Part shown: one piece after another, positions 1 to 8,170 of the stretch
Layout: the number at the start of each line of letters is the position of its first letter
Position numbering within the stretch: position 1 is the stretch's first letter
Assembly: GCF_019264355.1 (NCBI RefSeq)
Contig: NZ_JAHVAH010000001.1
Location: 1,038,001 to 1,102,000 of the forward strand
Reading direction: 5' to 3'
From: Sphingomicrobium clamense
GTDB lineage: Bacteria; Pseudomonadota; Alphaproteobacteria; Sphingomonadales; Sphingomonadaceae
Length of the DNA: 64,000 nucleotides
Translations under genes and position numbers: made by a program
The notes under the pieces: generated by a model
What the model was told of the DNA's origin: nothing
Databases searched by the model: none
What the model saw: only the letters and a program-made list of their open reading frames with translations

Positions 1-2
1 CC

Positions 3-101
3 GAAGGCGGCGCCTACCAGCTGGCCGATGGCGAGTGGCGCACGCGCACGGCGGAAACACCGCTCGTGCTGCCGACCTATTGCCCGAAAGATTCGCGGTA
101 A
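3..101 (+). CDS. C-terminal end of an unidentified protein (5' end outside window)
   Basis: An open frame enters from the left edge and ends at a TAA at 99-101, giving 32 residues that begin EGGAYQLADGEWRTRT and end in TYCPKDSR. The composition looks like real protein rather than antisense noise. The last 25 bases overlap the 3' end of the lipoprotein gene on the other strand, the kind of short convergent overlap seen repeatedly in this window. No family can be named from so little sequence. Confidence 0.45.
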   Translation, partial: EGGAYQLADGEWRTRTAETPLVLPTYCPKDSR

Positions 102-880
102 GGCTCGGCGATCGCCGCGACCCGGTCGGGAAGCATGGCGAGATCGATGCGATACTCGCCTTCGGCCCAGGACCCCGCGACATAAGGATCGGCGATCAGC
201 CGCACGATCTTGAACCGGCCATCGCCATCCCCGTCCACCGGGACGATCGTAATGGCATCGAGGTCGGGACAGTCGGCGAACATGCTGTCGTCAGGCACAT
301 CCCCGACCCGCTGCCGTCGCTCGGCTGCCAGCTTTTCGCAAAATTCCTTCCGCAACGCATTGTCGCGACCATCGGCATTGCCGAACAGGACGGCGGCATC
401 GACTGGTTTTTCGGTGACCCGGTCCCAGAACAGGCTGCTCGTGCCGCGATTGCCGTGCGCGCCGCCGGTATAGGTCTCGATGGTGGCCAGCAGGCTGAGG
501 AAGCGCCGGTGATTGCCCAGCACCTCGTAGACGGTGTGCGACCGCATGGGTACGGGCGTGCCGCCCAGCTCGGCGCGCATTTCTGCTTCGTTCTCCGCAG
601 CGCGCACGATCTCCCTGCGTGCCCGATCGGCCTTGTCGTCGAGCATGATCTTGAGGCGCGGGATGGCGGCGGCGGCCTTGGGGTACGCGAAGCGGAAGTC
701 GATCCGCTCGTCCTCAACCCGCATATCTACGGCCTCGGCATCCGGATTTTCGGGCACGTTGACGGGCACGCCCTCGGCCATGCGCGCGAAATCCTCGTCC
801 GACAGCCGCGCCTTGTCTTCGTCGGCGCAGGCGGCAATGGTGAGGGCGGCACAGGCGATGGCGAGGGTCGATCTGCTCAT
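77..880 (-). CDS. Lipoprotein with DUF4163/DUF3298-type domains
   Basis: The predicted protein has 267 residues and starts MSRSTLAIACAALTIAACAD, a lipoprotein signal peptide with lipobox IAAC, so it should be anchored in the periplasmic face of a membrane. An upstream in-frame start at 916 would bury the signal peptide, so 880 is preferred. The middle carries the TYTGGAHGN segment followed by a TSSLFWD stretch, typical of the DUF3298/DUF4163 pair found in PdaC and RsiV-like proteins. The C-terminal half resembles the DUF3298 fold. Its biochemical role is unknown. It lies divergent from the ATP synthase operon with no evident link to it. Confidence 0.8.
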   Translation of the reverse strand: MSRSTLAIACAALTIAACADEDKARLSDEDFARMAEGVPVNVPENPDAEAVDMRVEDERIDFRFAYPKAAAAIPRLKIMLDDKADRARREIVRAAENEAEMRAELGGTPVPMRSHTVYEVLGNHRRFLSLLATIETYTGGAHGNRGTSSLFWDRVTEKPVDAAVLFGNADGRDNALRKEFCEKLAAERRQRVGDVPDDSMFADCPDLDAITIVPVDGDGDGRFKIVRLIADPYVAGSWAEGEYRIDLAMLPDRVAAIAEPYRESFGQ

Positions 881-919
881 GAAAGACCAATCAATTCGTG
901 TCACAGACGTTCCCATCGG

Positions 920-948
920 TTGACACTAGGGTCCCCCCTTCATAAAGG
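920..948 (+). promoter_or_regulatory. Possible sigma70 promoter for the atp operon
   Basis: A perfect TTGACA at 920-925 is followed after 17 bases by TAAAGG (943-948), a weak -10 match. The -10 lies beside a small inverted repeat, CCCCTT/AAGGGG. It is the only recognisable promoter-like element in the 155-bp gap before atpI. This is inference only. Confidence 0.35.
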
Positions 949-1035
949 GGCGGCGCCTAGGCGGGTTCGTGGACGAACCCATGCTTCTCGCGCCAGCCTT
1001 TCCAAAGGGTTGGCGCTATTCGCAAGGAGAGAAAC

Positions 1036-1356
1036 ATGGTCGAAAACGAGCCCGGGCAGGGACCGCTGAAGACCCCCGAGGATGCGCGGATCGATTCGCT
1101 CGAGGAGCGACTTGAACGTGCGCAACATCGGGAAGCGGAGCGAACGGGGAGCCGGACGCCCAAAGCCGACGAGAACGAGCGGCTGGGCAACAAGGTTCTT
1201 TCGCTCTTGATTGGCGGACTTGCCGGCGGCGCGTTGGTCGGATGGGTGCTCGATCGCCTGTTCGGGACCGGCAACCTGCTTCTGGTCGTCATGATGGTGC
1301 TTGGGGTCGTTGGCGGCTTCTGGTCCATCTTCAAGATTGCAAACACGCCCAAATAG
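1036..1356 (+). CDS. atpI: ATP synthase protein I (AtpI)
   Basis: This 106-residue protein has a charged N-terminal half and two hydrophobic C-terminal segments (about residues 52-75 and 81-103) containing the AtpI-type GGLAGGALVGWVLDRLFGTG sequence. AtpI is the non-structural first gene of many ATP synthase operons and is thought to help assemble the c-ring or supply Mg2+. A good ribosome site, AAGGAG, lies just before the ATG. It leads the F0 operon with atpB 25 bp downstream. Confidence 0.93.
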   Translation: MVENEPGQGPLKTPEDARIDSLEERLERAQHREAERTGSRTPKADENERLGNKVLSLLIGGLAGGALVGWVLDRLFGTGNLLLVVMMVLGVVGGFWSIFKIANTPK

Positions 1357-1381
1357 GGCGTTCGAGATTACGGGATTTCTA

Positions 1382-2167
1382 GTGGCTGACGAGTCCGGCA
1401 AGATCGATCCGATGTACCAGTTCGAAGTCCATCCGCTCTTGGGTCAGGAGTGGCAGGTCGCTGGCTACAACATCGCTTTCACCAACAGCGCCGCCTGGAT
1501 GCTGCTCACGCTCGTCGTGCTGTGGCTGTTCATGCTCGGCGGGATGAAGCGAGAGCTGATCCCGGGTCGCTGGCAGATGGCCGTGGAAGGCTTCACCGGC
1601 TTCATTACCGACATGATGGACACCAATATCGGCAAGGGCGGGCGTCGTTTCGTGCCCTACGTCTTCTCGCTGTTCATGTTCATCCTGTTCGCCAACCTGC
1701 TTGGCATGCTGCCCACCGCTCTGGTCGGCGTCCACGCCTTCACGGTCACCAGCCACCTGACGATCACCGGCATCCTCGCCATCGTCAGCTTCGCGATCGT
1801 GCTGGTCGTCGGTTTCGCCAAGCACAAGCTGCATTTCTTCAGCCTGTTCGTGCCGCACGGCACGCCGCTGCCGATGATCCCGCTCATCTTCGTGATCGAG
1901 CTGGTCAGCTTCATGGTCCGCCCCTTCAGCCTCGCGCTGCGACTGTTCGTCGCGATGACCGCGGGACACATCCTGCTGAAGGTGCTGGCGGGCTTCGTCA
2001 TCAACGGGGCGGCCGCCGGTGCGGGCACCGCGCTGATCGTGTCGGTGCCCAGCTTCATCCTGATGATCGGCATCACGCTGCTCGAGATCCTGGTGGCTGC
2101 CATCCAGGCCTATGTTTTCGCCCTGCTCACGTCGCTGTACCTGAACGACGCGATCAACCTTCACTAA
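1382..2167 (+). CDS. atpB: F0F1 ATP synthase subunit a
   Basis: Subunit a is the proton-channel component of the F0 sector in the inner membrane. I place the start at a GTG (1382), giving 261 residues beginning with ADESGKIDPMYQFEVHPL after the initiator, the usual sphingomonad-type N-terminus. An in-frame ATG at 1301 would overlap atpI and add 27 residues that do not look like the family. The essential arginine lies in the segment PFSLALRLFVAM near residue 185, and the last helix contains LEILVAAIQAYVFALLTSLYL. No convincing Shine-Dalgarno precedes the GTG, so translation may be coupled to atpI. Confidence 0.95.
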   Translation: MADESGKIDPMYQFEVHPLLGQEWQVAGYNIAFTNSAAWMLLTLVVLWLFMLGGMKRELIPGRWQMAVEGFTGFITDMMDTNIGKGGRRFVPYVFSLFMFILFANLLGMLPTALVGVHAFTVTSHLTITGILAIVSFAIVLVVGFAKHKLHFFSLFVPHGTPLPMIPLIFVIELVSFMVRPFSLALRLFVAMTAGHILLKVLAGFVINGAAAGAGTALIVSVPSFILMIGITLLEILVAAIQAYVFALLTSLYLNDAINLH

Positions 2168-2197
2168 TCACACGAATTTCAACTGGGAGTTTTTATC

Positions 2198-2425
2198 ATG
2201 GACGCAGAAGCTGCAAAATTGCTCGGTGCCGGTCTCGCCGCGATTGGCGTTGGCATGGCCGCCCTCGGCGTGGGTAACGTCTTCGGCTCGTTCCTCGAGA
2301 GCGCGCTGCGCAACCCGGCCGCCGCTGACGGCCAGCAGGGTCGCCTGTTCATCGGCTTCGCCGCTGCCGAACTTCTCGGCCTGCTGGCGTTCGTCGTCGC
2401 GATGATCCTGCTCTTCGTCGCGTAA
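2198..2425 (+). CDS. atpE: F0F1 ATP synthase subunit c
   Basis: This 75-residue proteolipid has two transmembrane helices joined by a short polar loop (ALRNPAA). The proton-binding glutamate is in the second helix, GFAAAELLGLLAFVVAMILLF. The size and hairpin architecture are typical of the alphaproteobacterial c-ring subunit. The RBS CTGGGAG is about 10 bases upstream of the ATG. It sits between atpB and the two b-type subunit genes, as in other Rhodospirillales and Sphingomonadales. Confidence 0.97.
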   Translation: MDAEAAKLLGAGLAAIGVGMAALGVGNVFGSFLESALRNPAAADGQQGRLFIGFAAAELLGLLAFVVAMILLFVA

Positions 2426-2453
2426 CAACACTTAGCTTTCTAGGGGTCGGCCA

Positions 2454-2948
2454 ATGCCGCAGATCGCCCAAATCGGCGAAATCTACGCATCGCAGCTCTT
2501 CTGGCTCGCGATCTTCTTCGGGCTCATCCTGATCGTCATCGGATACGGCATGCTGCCGAAGATCCAGGCGACGGTCGATGCGCGTGACGAAAAGATCGCG
2601 GCCGACCTCAAGGAAGCCGAGGATGCCCGCGCCCGCGCGGACGCCCTCGAAGAAGACTATCGCGCAGCGCTCGATGCCAGCCGCGCCGAGGCGAACAAGC
2701 TCGCTTCGGAAGCCAAGGCGACCGCTGCGAAGAAGACCGAGGCGAGCCTCAAGCGCGCCGACACTTCCATCACCAAGAAGCTGGACGCTGCGGCGGCCGA
2801 GCTGGCCGAAGCGCGCGCTGCGGCGATGAAGGAAGTCGAAGCCGTGGCCGCCGAAGCGGCGCAGGACATGGTCGCCAAGATTGCCGGCCTCAAGGTCGAC
2901 AAGCAGACCGCTGCCGCCGCCGTCGCGAAGGAATTGACCCATGGCTGA
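2454..2948 (+). CDS. atpF': F0F1 ATP synthase subunit b'
   Basis: This 164-residue subunit has one N-terminal membrane helix (about residues 14-34, SQLFWLAIFFGLILIVIGYG) followed by a long charged Ala/Lys/Glu-rich coiled coil. It forms the peripheral stalk that joins F0 to F1. Two divergent b-type genes in tandem (b' then b) are characteristic of alphaproteobacteria and photosynthetic bacteria. Its 3' end overlaps the start of atpF by 8 bases, suggesting translational coupling. Confidence 0.94.
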   Translation: MPQIAQIGEIYASQLFWLAIFFGLILIVIGYGMLPKIQATVDARDEKIAADLKEAEDARARADALEEDYRAALDASRAEANKLASEAKATAAKKTEASLKRADTSITKKLDAAAAELAEARAAAMKEVEAVAAEAAQDMVAKIAGLKVDKQTAAAAVAKELTHG

Positions 2949-3486
2949 TGGTGCCATCACCGGCGAAGCCGTGATCGAACCCGAAGTCGCAACGCACGCG
3001 GAATCGAAGGGTTATTTCACCGACGGTGCCGTGATCGTTGCGCTGGCGATGATGGTCGTCATCGCGCTGATGCTCTGGAAGAAGGTTCCGGCCGCGATCG
3101 GCAAGAGCCTCGACGACAAGATCGCGGCAATCCGCGAACAACTCGACGAAGCCAAGACGCTGCGCGAAGAAGCCGAAGCGCTCAAGGCCGAGTATGAGAA
3201 GAAGGCCAAGGCCGCGACCAAGGACGCGAAGGCGATCGTCGCCCGCGCCGAGGAAGAAGCCGACGCCATCGTCAAGAAGGCCGCCGACGACGCCAAGGCG
3301 CTGGTCGCGCGCAAGAAGGCGATGGCCGAAGCCAAGATCGACGCCGAGAGCCGCCAGGCGATGGCCGAGATCAAGGCCGCTGCCGCCAACGCGGCTTCCG
3401 CTGCCGCTGCCAAGATCATCGCCGAGAAGGGCGACGAGGCGATGGACGCGAAGCTGACCGACGACGCGATCTCGTCGATCAATTAG
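2941..3486 (+). CDS. atpF: F0F1 ATP synthase subunit b
   Basis: This is the second peripheral-stalk subunit, 181 residues. An N-terminal extension of about 25 residues precedes a membrane helix (AVIVALAMMVVIALMLWKKVP), then a long coiled coil rich in Lys, Ala and Glu. It is the last gene of the F0 operon and is followed by a strong terminator. The F1 genes (atpHAGDC) are not in this window, consistent with the split F0/F1 arrangement in this class. Confidence 0.94.
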   Translation: MADGAITGEAVIEPEVATHAESKGYFTDGAVIVALAMMVVIALMLWKKVPAAIGKSLDDKIAAIREQLDEAKTLREEAEALKAEYEKKAKAATKDAKAIVARAEEEADAIVKKAADDAKALVARKKAMAEAKIDAESRQAMAEIKAAAANAASAAAAKIIAEKGDEAMDAKLTDDAISSIN

Positions 3487-3518
3487 AGTTTTCCGTCGGG
3501 AGAGGACGGACCAAAAGA

Positions 3519-3550
3519 GAAGGCCCGGAGGCAAGCGCCTCCGGGCCTTC
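3519..3550. terminator. Strong, probably bidirectional terminator after atpF
   Basis: A perfect 14-bp stem (GAAGGCCCGGAGGC and its complement) encloses a 4-base AAGC loop and is followed by TTCTTCG. An A-rich stretch (CCAAAAGAGA) precedes it, so it could also stop transcription from the minus strand. It separates the atp operon from the convergent CBS-domain gene. Confidence 0.85.
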
Positions 3551-3583
3551 TTCGTCACGAGGGGGGCATGAACCCCGCGTCGC

Positions 3584-4015
3584 TTACGACTGGTTATGCA
3601 ATTCGCTGCGTTCGCTTACGCCTTCGAGCGCGGCGCTGCTGGCACCTTCCTCGCTCGAGCGTGCGAGGTCGCCAAGACTGACGACACCGACGAGCTTGCT
3701 GTTGTCGTCGATCACCGGCAGACGGCGGACCTGATGGTCGGCCATCTTGTGTGCGATCGTATCGATATCGTCGCTTTCGCGGGCGATCACGAGATGGTCG
3801 GTCATGAATTCGCTGACCGAGCAACTCGGGTCGCGACCTTCGGCAACGGCACGCACCGCAATGTCACGGTCGGTAATCATGCCGAGCACGGTGTCGCCAT
3901 CACAGACGGGGAGCGAACCCGTATCTTCCTTGAGCATGAAGCCGGCCGCTTCCTTGAGGCTGCAATCGGGTTTCACGACCTTGTAGTCGCTGGTCATCAC
4001 TTCGCGGATCTGCAT
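3584..4015 (-). CDS. CBS-domain pair protein
   Basis: The 143-residue soluble protein starts MQIREVMTSDYKVV and contains two CBS motifs, about residues 1-58 and 68-125, each with the G-x-x-T-x-x-D/LGDL pattern (GMITDRDIAVRA, GVVSLGDLAR). CBS pairs bind adenosyl ligands such as AMP, ATP or NAD and act as sensors. The start at 4015 is chosen because GAGGGAG lies upstream. A start at 4054 would add 13 residues. It stands alone between a terminator and paaZ. The family is firm but the target is unknown. Confidence 0.88.
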   Translation of the reverse strand: MQIREVMTSDYKVVKPDCSLKEAAGFMLKEDTGSLPVCDGDTVLGMITDRDIAVRAVAEGRDPSCSVSEFMTDHLVIARESDDIDTIAHKMADHQVRRLPVIDDNSKLVGVVSLGDLARSSEEGASSAALEGVSERSELHNQS

Positions 4016-4086
4016 GTTGAGCACTCCCTCTTTTTCGTTTTCATTCAACGACATAAACGATAAGAGAGTGGGCCGCGTTCCAGCGA

Positions 4087-6105
4087 TCAGGGGGTGTTTT
4101 CGGTCAGGAGGTCATAAGTTGCGACGAGTTCGTCATCCTGGTTGAAAATCTCGACTGCCCACTTCACGACACCCGTCTCGTCCGACTTGATCGACTTGGA
4201 TCGCACCGTCAGTTCGACGCGCATCGAATCGCCCGGATAGAGCGGGGTGAGGAAACGCAGATTCTCGAGCCCGGTATTGGCGAGCACCGGCCCCGGCGGG
4301 GCGTAGACGAACAGGCCGGCGGCGAAGCTGAGGATCAGATAGCCGTGGGCAACGCGCCCTTCGAAGATGGGAGAGGCCTTGGCCGCTTCCTCGTCCATGT
4401 GCGCGTAGAACTTGTCGCCGGTGAATTCGGCAAAATGCTCGATATCTTCCACCGTCACCGTGCGCGCATCGGTGTAGAGCGTGTCGCCGATTTCCAGTTC
4501 GCTCATGGTGAGCTTGAAGGGATGCGTGTCGAGCTTCCGCTTGGGGCCGCCCGGAATGTACTGCTGCGCGATGGCGGCGATCATCGACGGGGTCGACTGG
4601 ATCGCGGTGCGCTGCATGTAGTGATGGACGCCGCGCACGCCGCCCATTTCCTCGCTGCCGCCCGCACGACCGGGGCCGCCATGGACGAGGACGGGGAGGG
4701 GCGAGCCGTGACCGGTTGATTCCTTGGCGTTGTCGCGATTGATGACCAGCATGCGCCCGTGGAAGGCCGCGGCGCCGCGGATGAACTCGCCCGCGATTTG
4801 CTCGTCGTAGGTGAAGAGCGAGAGCGCAAGACTGCCCATGCCCCGATTGGCGAGCGCGATGGCGTCGTCGATATCCTTGTAGGGCATGACGGTGGCCACG
4901 GGGCCGAATGCCTCGACCTCATGCACCGCGTCCGCCGCCCACGGGTCGTCCGCACGCAGCAGGGTGGGGGAGATGGCCGCGCCACCCTCCGGCCCGACCG
5001 CGGCATCGGGGTCGCCATGCACGATCCGCGCGCCGCCCTCGACCAGTTCGGCGATCTTGGCGCGCACGTCGTCGCGCTGCGACGTCGACACGAGGCAGCC
5101 GAGTTGCGTTTCCTTCTCGCGCGGGTCGCCAGCAGCGATATCGGCGAGCTTGCCCGCAATCGCGCCCTGGACGGCGTCGAGATGTTGGGCGGGCGCCAAT
5201 ATGCGGCGGATGGCGGTGCACTTCTGACCCGCTTTGGTGGTCATCTCGCGCACCACCTCGGCGATAAACAGGTCGAATTCAGGCGAGCCCGGCGCGGCAT
5301 CGGTGCCGAGCATCGAGGCGTTGAGGCTGTCCTGCTCGGCCACGAACTGGACGCTTTCGCGCAGCACCGTGGGATGGTTCTTGAGCTTGCCCGCGGTGGC
5401 CGCCGACCCGGTGAAGCTGACGACGTCCTGCCCGGTCAGATGGTCGAACAGATCGCCGACACCGCCGACGATCAGCTGGACCGCGCCTTCGGGTAGCTTG
5501 CCCGTCTCGATCAGGATGCGGAACGCGGCTTCGCACAGATAGGCGGTCGCAGTCGCCGGTTTGACGATGCAGGGCATGCCCGCAAGTAGCGTCGGTGCCA
5601 TCTTCTCGAGCATGCCCCAGACGGGGAAGTTATAGGCGTTGATGTGGACGGCCGCGCCCTGATGCGGGGTGAGGATATGCTGGCCGACGAAGGTGCCGCC
5701 CTTCGACAGCGGTTCGAGCTCACCGTCGAGCAGCACGTGCGCGTTGGGCAGCTTCTTGCGGCCGGTCGAGGAGTAGCTGAGCAGCGTCAGCGCGCCACCA
5801 TCGATGTCGATCCACCCATCGCCCTTGGTGGCACCGGTATGCGGGTTGAGCGCATAGAGCTCGTCCTTGCGCTCCATGATGGCGAGGCCCAGGTCCTTAA
5901 GCATCCACGCGCGCTCGTGGAAGGTCATCTTGCGCAGTGCGGGGCCACCGACATTGCGCGCATGGTCGAGCATGGCCTTGAAATCGAGCCCGTCCGAGCC
6001 GGTCGACGCGATGGTCGATCCGTCGATCGCGCTGGGAATTTCGCGCACGCCCTCGCCGCGGGTCCACGCGTCGCGCGCATAGTTGAGCAGTTCGATCGTC
6101 TTCAT
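4087..6105 (-). CDS. paaZ: Oxepin-CoA hydrolase / 3-oxo-5,6-dehydrosuberyl-CoA semialdehyde dehydrogenase
   Basis: This 672-residue bifunctional enzyme opens the oxepin-CoA ring and oxidises the resulting semialdehyde in aerobic phenylacetate degradation. The N-terminal part (about 1-520) is an aldehyde dehydrogenase with the catalytic cysteine in AGQKCTAIRR and a glutamate in QFVAEQDSLNAS. The C-terminal part (about 530-672) is a MaoC hot-dog hydratase with the FTGDKFYAHMDE and FEGRVAHGYLILS motifs. An AGGAG site lies 7 bases before the ATG at 6105. An upstream start at 6156 is less likely. It is divergent from the PilZ gene and on the opposite strand from paaABCE. Confidence 0.95.
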   Translation of the reverse strand: MKTIELLNYARDAWTRGEGVREIPSAIDGSTIASTGSDGLDFKAMLDHARNVGGPALRKMTFHERAWMLKDLGLAIMERKDELYALNPHTGATKGDGWIDIDGGALTLLSYSSTGRKKLPNAHVLLDGELEPLSKGGTFVGQHILTPHQGAAVHINAYNFPVWGMLEKMAPTLLAGMPCIVKPATATAYLCEAAFRILIETGKLPEGAVQLIVGGVGDLFDHLTGQDVVSFTGSAATAGKLKNHPTVLRESVQFVAEQDSLNASMLGTDAAPGSPEFDLFIAEVVREMTTKAGQKCTAIRRILAPAQHLDAVQGAIAGKLADIAAGDPREKETQLGCLVSTSQRDDVRAKIAELVEGGARIVHGDPDAAVGPEGGAAISPTLLRADDPWAADAVHEVEAFGPVATVMPYKDIDDAIALANRGMGSLALSLFTYDEQIAGEFIRGAAAFHGRMLVINRDNAKESTGHGSPLPVLVHGGPGRAGGSEEMGGVRGVHHYMQRTAIQSTPSMIAAIAQQYIPGGPKRKLDTHPFKLTMSELEIGDTLYTDARTVTVEDIEHFAEFTGDKFYAHMDEEAAKASPIFEGRVAHGYLILSFAAGLFVYAPPGPVLANTGLENLRFLTPLYPGDSMRVELTVRSKSIKSDETGVVKWAVEIFNQDDELVATYDLLTENTP

Positions 6106-6248
6106 TGCAGTCTCCTGTTCGGGGCGAGCGATAGACCAAGGCGAGCGCGGGGCCAACCTTGCGCGAAATGCTCCGCTTTGGAGGGTTTGGCGAGGAGCGC
6201 GTAACCGGCTCTGGCCAAGATGCCGCCTTCCGACGCTGGAGGGCTAAG

Positions 6249-6716
6249 ATGCGCCAGAGAGAACCGAGGACGAGGGTCCGGCTTCCCGCGCGCCTCAACG
6301 CGGGGCGACGCTGGTGCGACGCGACCATCCACAACCTGTCGCGCACGGGCATCATGTTCAGCGCGGACGAAGGGCTCGACGGCGGCGAATATCTCGAATT
6401 GCGGCGCGGCAAGCATGTCATGATTGCGCGGATCGTCTGGAGCGACGGCAGCTTTTGCGGAGCGCGGATGCAGGACCCGATCTGCGTCGCTGACATCGTC
6501 GCGGACCGGCCGACGCCCAAGCGCCCTAATGCGTCGGTGGAGCGTCGCCGCCTGCCGCGCGCGCAGGCTGCCGAACGCAGCCGCGCGACCGGACGCCTGC
6601 TCGATTATTGCCTATGCGCTGCGGCGTTGATGGCGGGGGCAGGCGTGCTGGCGACCAGCGCCTACGATGCGCTCGCCGGCTCATTGCGCGCGGTCGAGAC
6701 CGGCCTGAAGCGCTGA
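6249..6716 (+). CDS. PilZ-domain protein with C-terminal membrane helix
   Basis: The 155-residue protein starts at 6249, behind GGAGGG. The N-terminal 80 residues match a PilZ domain: RQREPRTRVRLPARL supplies the arginine-rich c-di-GMP motif and NLSRTGIMF the [D/N]xSxxG motif. A basic linker rich in Arg and Pro follows, then one hydrophobic segment (about 118-140, YCLCAAALMAGAGVLATSAY). It could tether a c-di-GMP sensor to the inner membrane. It lies inside the phenylacetate region between paaZ and paaG without an obvious link to it. An in-frame start at 6159 has no good ribosome site. Confidence 0.8.
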   Translation: MRQREPRTRVRLPARLNAGRRWCDATIHNLSRTGIMFSADEGLDGGEYLELRRGKHVMIARIVWSDGSFCGARMQDPICVADIVADRPTPKRPNASVERRRLPRAQAAERSRATGRLLDYCLCAAALMAGAGVLATSAYDALAGSLRAVETGLKR

Positions 6717-6722
6717 GGCGGC

Positions 6723-7502
6723 TTACTTGCCCTTGAACTCGGGTTTGCGCTTTTCGAGGAAGGCGGCGACGCCTTCCTTATAGTCTTCGGTATAGCCGAG
6801 ACGGCGCATCTCGTCGCGCTGCAGGTCGAGTTCGGCATCGAGGCTGCGGCTCGCGCTGGTTCGGATCAGCTTCTTGGTCGCCGCTAGCCCCAGCGGCGGG
6901 AAGTTGGCGAGCTTTGCCGCCAGCTCGTCGACATGCGTATCGAGCTGGTCGTCCTCGACCGCTTTCCAGATCAGCCCCCAGTCGGCCGCCTGCTCCGCGC
7001 TCAGCGGCTCGTCGGTCAAGGCGAGGCCCAGCGCGCGCGCCTGCCCGACATGGCGCGGCAAATGCCAGCTGCCGCCGCTGTCGGGAATGAGGCCGAGTTT
7101 GGCGAAACCCTGGATGAATTTGGCCGATCTGGCCGCGATGACGATGTCGCAGGCCAGCGCGATATTGGCGCCGGCACCTGCCGCTACGCCGTTGACCCGC
7201 GCGATCACCGGCTGGTCGATCGTCGCCAGCGTCCGGATCAGCGGGTTCCAGCTTTCCTCGACCGTTTCACCAAGGTCGACCGCTTCGCCCGGCGCGACAT
7301 TGCGATCGTTCAAATCCTGTCCGGCGCAGAATCCGCGCCCTTCGCCCGTCAGCACGACGACGCGCGCATCGTCGAGCTTGTATAGCGCGTCGCGCAATTC
7401 GGCATGCATGGCGCGTGTAAAGCTATTGAGGCGGTCGGGGCGGTTGAGCGTGATGCGGGCGACGTGGCCGTCACGCTCGAAGCGGATGCTTTCATAGGTC
7501 AT
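6723..7502 (-). CDS. paaG: 1,2-epoxyphenylacetyl-CoA isomerase (PaaG-like enoyl-CoA hydratase/isomerase)
   Basis: This 259-residue crotonase-fold enzyme has oxyanion-hole segments GRGFCAGQDL and NGVAAGAGANIALACD, and the LIPDSGG motif around residues 138-144. That motif supplies the aspartate in PaaG-type isomerases rather than the two glutamates of hydratases. In the pathway it converts ring-epoxidised phenylacetyl-CoA to oxepin-CoA. The assignment to PaaG rests on the Asp motif and the neighbourhood. It is convergent with the PilZ gene, 6 bp apart. Confidence 0.88.
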   Translation of the reverse strand: MTYESIRFERDGHVARITLNRPDRLNSFTRAMHAELRDALYKLDDARVVVLTGEGRGFCAGQDLNDRNVAPGEAVDLGETVEESWNPLIRTLATIDQPVIARVNGVAAGAGANIALACDIVIAARSAKFIQGFAKLGLIPDSGGSWHLPRHVGQARALGLALTDEPLSAEQAADWGLIWKAVEDDQLDTHVDELAAKLANFPPLGLAATKKLIRTSASRSLDAELDLQRDEMRRLGYTEDYKEGVAAFLEKRKPEFKGK

Positions 7503-7612
7503 GGGGTAGGGGCGTAGGCCCGCCCGGCATGGGTGATCAAGCCCGCCGCTATGGTTAAGTCAAAATTTACCCTGTTGGCCTAGACCCGGCATGTTCGAAC
7601 GAAAAGCATGCC

Positions 7613-8122
7613 ATGAATCGCCTTTTTACCCTCCTGACAGCGCTACTGGGCGCGGCGCTCCTCGCCGGGGCGCCGACGAGCGCGCATGCGCAGCAGGTGA
7701 CCAAGAATGCGAAGGTCAAGGTCAACATCAAGAAGCCGCTGGTGATCACGCTGGTGCAGGACCTGGAGATGGGCAATATCGTCCTGCCGACGGGGCCGGG
7801 CAGCCATACGGTCACGCTTGCCCAAGACGGGACGTTGACTTGCCCGGCGGCACTGACCTGCTCGGGGGTTGTCCAGCCTGCCGCCTACAACCTGACCGGC
7901 TCGCACAAGCAGAGTGCCACGATCCAGGCGCCGGACTTCGATCTCGTCAACGCGGCGACCGGCGATGCCATCCGCTTTTACCCCGATGCGCCGGCGACCG
8001 TGCAGCTTCCGAACTCGGGCAACAGGGGCGTCGATTTCAATGTCGGTGGCAGCATCACGATCCCCTCGACCGCCGAGGGTGCTTACGAAGGCACGATCAC
8101 CATCATCGCAGACTACGAATAG
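7613..8122 (+). CDS. Secreted DUF4402-family protein
   Basis: The 169-residue protein has a clear signal peptide (MNRLFTLLTALLGAALLAG, cleavage near AHAQQ). A beta-rich mature region with the pattern LEMGNIVLP followed by G-S-H-T-V and a C-terminal GGSITIPSTAEGAYEGTITIIADY is typical of DUF4402, a pilus-subunit-like domain of unknown function common in sphingomonads. Two cysteines (TCPAALTC) could form a disulfide. The start is supported by the signal peptide, although no strong Shine-Dalgarno is visible. It precedes paaA by 48 bp but is probably not part of that pathway. Confidence 0.8.
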   Translation: MNRLFTLLTALLGAALLAGAPTSAHAQQVTKNAKVKVNIKKPLVITLVQDLEMGNIVLPTGPGSHTVTLAQDGTLTCPAALTCSGVVQPAAYNLTGSHKQSATIQAPDFDLVNAATGDAIRFYPDAPATVQLPNSGNRGVDFNVGGSITIPSTAEGAYEGTITIIADYE

Positions 8123-8170
8123 CCCTTCGTCTGCATTGAAAATTGCCCTATTCGCGCCTATCTAGGCGGC

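Noticed and set aside
6190-6230. Second GTAACC possibly marking a SigF promoter
   Set aside because: The base run 16 positions downstream is CCGC, not CGAA; other GTAACC occurrences (about 42275, 43892, 46150, 61210) also fail the spacing test.
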